Of a stretch of DNA of 44,502 nucleotides, positions 41,337 to 44,502 are shown piece by piece; the first letter of the stretch is position 1, and every line of letters starts with the position of its first letter. Source of the stretch: Ruminiclostridium sp. (GTDB lineage: Bacteria; Bacillota; Clostridia; Oscillospirales; Ruminococcaceae); the NCBI GenBank assembly GCA_017942025.1, contig JAGAVH010000002.1:1-44502 (forward strand), written 5' to 3'. The translations under genes were made by a program, and so were the position numbers. The notes below the pieces were generated by a model. It searched no databases and was not told where the DNA came from. It saw only the letters and a list, made by a program, of their open reading frames with translations.

Positions 41337-43112
41337 ATGCAGTACAGACGACTGATAAACACGGCAAATACAGAAAGATATCAGACCCGCTTCGGCGGTA
41401 TCAACCTACAGAACGGCACACCTCTCGGAGAATGGGAGGAGCTTCACAATATGACGGCTGAGAGCTACCCTGCGGTATGCTCATCACAGCTTCGCAGATT
41501 CAGAAGTCTGCCTTCTGATATGACAGGCTTTATGATGCGAAACGACAGTCTTGTATATACCACAGCAGATGCTATCATAGTCGGAGATAAGGAGCTGAAG
41601 CTGACTCTTACCGAGGGACAGAAGAAGCTTGTTTCTATGGGTGCATACATTGTTGTACTTCCTGACTGGATAGTTATAAACACAGAGGATATGACTCTTG
41701 TTGACGGTACCTTTACAGACGAATCTACAGCAACAACTATCACAGGCGGCAGACTTACCGAAGCAAATACCAATATGACCTCTCCGTCCGTTGATATACA
41801 TAAGGACCTTTACTTCCTGACCGATGCAAGCAACAGCGAGGTTAAAAAGCTCAAGGAGGGCGATACGGTAAAGGTGTCCTATGCGTATAACGGCAAGGCT
41901 AAATCCCTTGTGCTTACCATAGCGGATGTCAGCACGACTGAAAGCTATGTGGAAGAGGGGCAGATTGCGGTGGTATTTGACACAAGCGGACAGTACAGCG
42001 ATACCTATTACTTCTTCACAGAGGGTAGAAAAATGAGTGCAGGCAGACCTTATACAAGCTTTGATAATGTAAAGCTTGAAAAGTCTGCGGAAATACAGAA
42101 GGCTGAAATACCTGATATGGATTATGAGCTTATTGTAGAGCATAATAACCGCCTGTGGGGATGCTCCTCGGATAATCACGAAATATACTGTTCAAAGCTT
42201 GGCGATCCCTTCAGGTGGAGAGAATACAGCGGCATTTCTACCGATTCATATGCGGTAACGGTAGGCTCTGACGGAGATTTTACAGGCAGTACGGTCTACA
42301 ATGACAGCGTTTTATTCTTCAAGGAAAACTGTGTGCATATCGTCTATGGCACAAAGGCTTCAAACTTCACGTTAAGCACCATCGAGCTTCGTGGAGTGCA
42401 GAAGGGTAGTTATAGTTCCATCTGCAAGTCAAACGGACTTCTGTACTACAAAGCTCCTGAGGGTATATTCGTTTTCAATGGCAGTACATCCGTAAGAGCT
42501 GACGGAAGACTCGGAAGTGATATAAAGGATACCGCAGTCGGTGTAGCAGATGACAATGCAGTCTATATGGCTACAGATGATACAGTCTATGTCTATGACT
42601 ATCTGCACGACAACTGGCATACCGAGTCCCTTGACAGCAATACAGTCGAAATGCTTTCGGGATACAACTACGGCGGTGCTTTGTACCTTGTGGCAAGGGT
42701 AGACGAGGATTTCAGGCTTTATCTTATGCGAGGTATAGACGATACTATGACACAAACTGCGCATAGTATGTCCTTTGAGCTTCAGACGGGTGAATTAAAC
42801 CGCATAGGAGCTATAATGCGGCATATATCAAAGCTCCGCTTTGTGGTAGGTACAGACAGCTCATATGATGCCGTAGCCTTTGATATACAGATTTCCTACA
42901 ATGGCGGCGAATTCAAAACCGTGTACAGCTTTGACAGTAAGGCTTCAAAGCCTGCTACAGAGATATTCACAGTACCTGTTATCCCGATGCGCTGTCAGAG
43001 GATGAAGCTGAAGATATCAGGCACAGCAGAAAATACCACATACACAAGCTCATCTGCCTTTACTCTTTACGGCATTTATTACAATACCGAAGGAGGTACG
43101 GAGCTTGGCTGA
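41337..43112 (+). CDS. P22 gp10-like tail/DNA-stabilisation protein
   Basis: Encodes 591 residues, mostly predicted beta structure. The core has the recurring pattern of short-tailed phage hub and stabilisation proteins: RFGGINLQNGTPLGEWEEL at the start, then HNNRLWGCSSDNHEIYCSKL and DPFRWREYSGI, followed by blade-like repeats such as GLLYYKAPEGIFVFNGST. P22 gp10 closes the portal channel after packaging and carries tail parts. An AGGAGG site precedes the ATG. It takes the place that a tape-measure or major-tail gene would have in a long-tailed phage, supporting a podovirus-like virion. Confidence in the exact homologue is moderate. Confidence 0.8.
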   Translation: MQYRRLINTANTERYQTRFGGINLQNGTPLGEWEELHNMTAESYPAVCSSQLRRFRSLPSDMTGFMMRNDSLVYTTADAIIVGDKELKLTLTEGQKKLVSMGAYIVVLPDWIVINTEDMTLVDGTFTDESTATTITGGRLTEANTNMTSPSVDIHKDLYFLTDASNSEVKKLKEGDTVKVSYAYNGKAKSLVLTIADVSTTESYVEEGQIAVVFDTSGQYSDTYYFFTEGRKMSAGRPYTSFDNVKLEKSAEIQKAEIPDMDYELIVEHNNRLWGCSSDNHEIYCSKLGDPFRWREYSGISTDSYAVTVGSDGDFTGSTVYNDSVLFFKENCVHIVYGTKASNFTLSTIELRGVQKGSYSSICKSNGLLYYKAPEGIFVFNGSTSVRADGRLGSDIKDTAVGVADDNAVYMATDDTVYVYDYLHDNWHTESLDSNTVEMLSGYNYGGALYLVARVDEDFRLYLMRGIDDTMTQTAHSMSFELQTGELNRIGAIMRHISKLRFVVGTDSSYDAVAFDIQISYNGGEFKTVYSFDSKASKPATEIFTVPVIPMRCQRMKLKISGTAENTTYTSSSAFTLYGIYYNTEGGTELG

Positions 43113-44502
43113 GAATATAAACATTGATTTTATGCCCAACCGCAAAACAGCAGATACACAGAGAGTCGGAGTAGTCGAGGATTATCTGAAGCTGCTTACC
43201 GACAGAACAAAGTTCTGCTTTTCAAGTGTGTATGATGATTTTGCCGATATGGGAAAGCGCATAGAGTATCTTGAAAACTATTCTCTTGCGATGCCTTCCT
43301 CCGTAGACCTGACGGTGGATAGTGCTGTTATCATTCAGGAAGCTGAAAGCCAGCAGGTAGTACACAATTTTACAAAGGTGCATTATGTGGATGGAAATAC
43401 AATCGGCTACGGCGATACACTCAGCGCCATTATCTGCAATGGTGTACTGATAAACGGCTCCCAGAACAGGGATTATCAGAACGGCTCGAAATACAAGTAT
43501 CTTTCATTCCCGAAGGGATATGGCTTCAATGCACCGGGCGTAAGTACAAAAATAGAATCCGTAACTGATATCGTTGTAGATGTGGCGGTAGAGACTGTAT
43601 ATGATACATATAAAAATCTCAGAAGTCAGATAACCGTTACGAATGCCGGGAACGGTGGGAGAGCCAATTTTACGCTTGCCCGTTTTAGCGCAAATAACGG
43701 TGAGGATTATGCAGTTTTCCCTTATTGGGACAGAATAAGTCCACCCTCTGAGGATTATCCTTATGGCTCAGTACAAATAAATTTTGATACAATTGTTTGT
43801 GAAGATGGAGTATGGGAAAGGCAATATACGCAATTCGGCGCATACCTGTACGTGTCTTTTGCCTCCGAAGCGGAATACAATGCCGCAATCGGTCTTACAA
43901 GTGAGCCTCTGGAGCGGGCAAAGCTTCAGGATTTTCAGTACCTTGTACCCGAAAGTCAGATAATTGTAGATAAGGAGCTGTCTGAAGGTAGCGACAACAC
44001 TATAGCTAATTCCACGGTAGCGAAGGCACTTTCCTTAAAGGCTGATAAGGAGGCTATCGAGGAGCTGACTCTTGCGGTTGACAGTAAGGCTGATACTATT
44101 GAGCTTGAAGCACTTGCGAAAATCGTGAGCGGAAAGGCTGAAAAGTCAGAAGTGCAATCAATTTCACAGGCGGTAGAGGGTAAAGCAGAGCAGTCGGAGG
44201 TTACAGCCTTGTCGGAGGACTATAACGCATCAAAAACCGACTTTGATACCCGTATAAGAAAGCTTGCGACCGCATCAGCAAATCACGGTATCATCCTCAA
44301 CGAACACGCAGATGAGCTTTTGCTGAAAGCGGATAAAACAGAAGTAACAGCACTTCAGAGCGATGTGACGGAGCTGCAGAAGAGCAGAAGAAACTACATA
44401 TACAATTCCGCATTTCTGTACGGCTCGGACGGATGGGTGCTTGATACAAACTGCGCTGTGGATAAAACCAGGCTGTATAACTGTCATCCTACAGTAAAGC
44501 TC
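43105..44502 (+). CDS. Tail fibre / receptor-binding protein, N-terminal part (truncated by window)
   Basis: The frame from a TTG at 43105 (AAGGAGGT at 43090-43097, 8-base overlap with the previous gene) stays open for 466 codons to the window end, so the gene continues. Residues 1 to about 60 (NINIDFMPNRKTADTQRVGV) look like a docking region. Beta-rich segments follow. From about residue 312 a 16-residue repeat begins KA(D/E), with further KA(D/E) copies in register, indicating a trimeric coiled-coil or fibre shaft. Near the end, NYIYNSAFLYGSDGW resembles the start of a carbohydrate-binding tip domain. It probably binds the host surface. Confidence 0.8.
   Translation, partial: MAENINIDFMPNRKTADTQRVGVVEDYLKLLTDRTKFCFSSVYDDFADMGKRIEYLENYSLAMPSSVDLTVDSAVIIQEAESQQVVHNFTKVHYVDGNTIGYGDTLSAIICNGVLINGSQNRDYQNGSKYKYLSFPKGYGFNAPGVSTKIESVTDIVVDVAVETVYDTYKNLRSQITVTNAGNGGRANFTLARFSANNGEDYAVFPYWDRISPPSEDYPYGSVQINFDTIVCEDGVWERQYTQFGAYLYVSFASEAEYNAAIGLTSEPLERAKLQDFQYLVPESQIIVDKELSEGSDNTIANSTVAKALSLKADKEAIEELTLAVDSKADTIELEALAKIVSGKAEKSEVQSISQAVEGKAEQSEVTALSEDYNASKTDFDTRIRKLATASANHGIILNEHADELLLKADKTEVTALQSDVTELQKSRRNYIYNSAFLYGSDGWVLDTNCAVDKTRLYNCHPTVKL

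Noticed and set aside
1-44502. CRISPR arrays, insertion sequences and rRNA genes
   Set aside because: I saw no regularly spaced direct repeats, transposase motifs or rRNA segments. The only regular repeats are the phage operators and the tail-fibre units.

Overview
The window looks like a chromosomal stretch of an anaerobic, Gram-positive Firmicute, most likely a clostridial relative in the Ruminococcaceae/Oscillospirales range. Supporting signs are strong AGGAGG ribosome binding sites, TTGACA/TATAAT promoters with 17-base spacers, two T-box leaders, a tetrahydrofolate riboswitch, HPr kinase, WhiA, lipoproteins and a clostridial 2[4Fe-4S] ferredoxin. The taxonomic call is inference.

Left part (1-4,600, minus strand): three small lipoprotein genes lie downstream of typA. 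A tRNA operon follows (Thr, a degenerate Lys-like copy, Tyr) with two tandem promoters and its own terminator. Base composition and arginine codon choice left of about 4.1 kb differ from the rest of the window.

Middle part (4,600-32,000): a ferredoxin gene is followed by a three-gene operon (AEC-type permease, aldo/keto reductase, MaoC-like hotdog protein). Next come a cytosolic sugar-binding-fold/GGDEF protein, an unusual methionyl-tRNA synthetase with mnmA, and an ileS operon led by an isoleucine T-box. The ileS operon diverges from a tryptophan-T-box-controlled trpB2. Then come a THF-riboswitch-folT-proC unit, pfkA, and the conserved block hprK - PHP phosphoesterase - ROK glucokinase - murB - rapZ - whiA - dnaE, in which yvcK is missing from its usual place between rapZ and whiA.

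Right part (32,000-44,502): an aquaporin gene and azlCD are followed by a prophage. The prophage shows an ImmR/ImmA-like repressor-protease pair, an intergenic region with divergent promoters and five copies of a 13-base operator (CAACA-N3-TGTTG), and a plus-strand morphogenesis operon. That operon encodes a small zinc-ribbon-like protein, small and large terminase, portal, a Prp-like cysteine protease, a probable scaffold, an N4-gp56-type major capsid protein, two small head proteins, a P22 gp10-like tail protein and a tail-fibre gene that runs off the window. No tape measure or long-tail gene is seen, so a short-tailed phage is suggested. No integrase or replication gene lies in the window.

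The most interesting items are the operator-rich phage switch placed directly against the packaging genes, and the phage-encoded Prp-type protease beside a scaffold and capsid that share an N-terminal motif resembling a Prp cleavage site. Others are the MetRS with an altered KMSKS loop, the divergent T-box pair, and the folate-riboswitch operon that includes proC.
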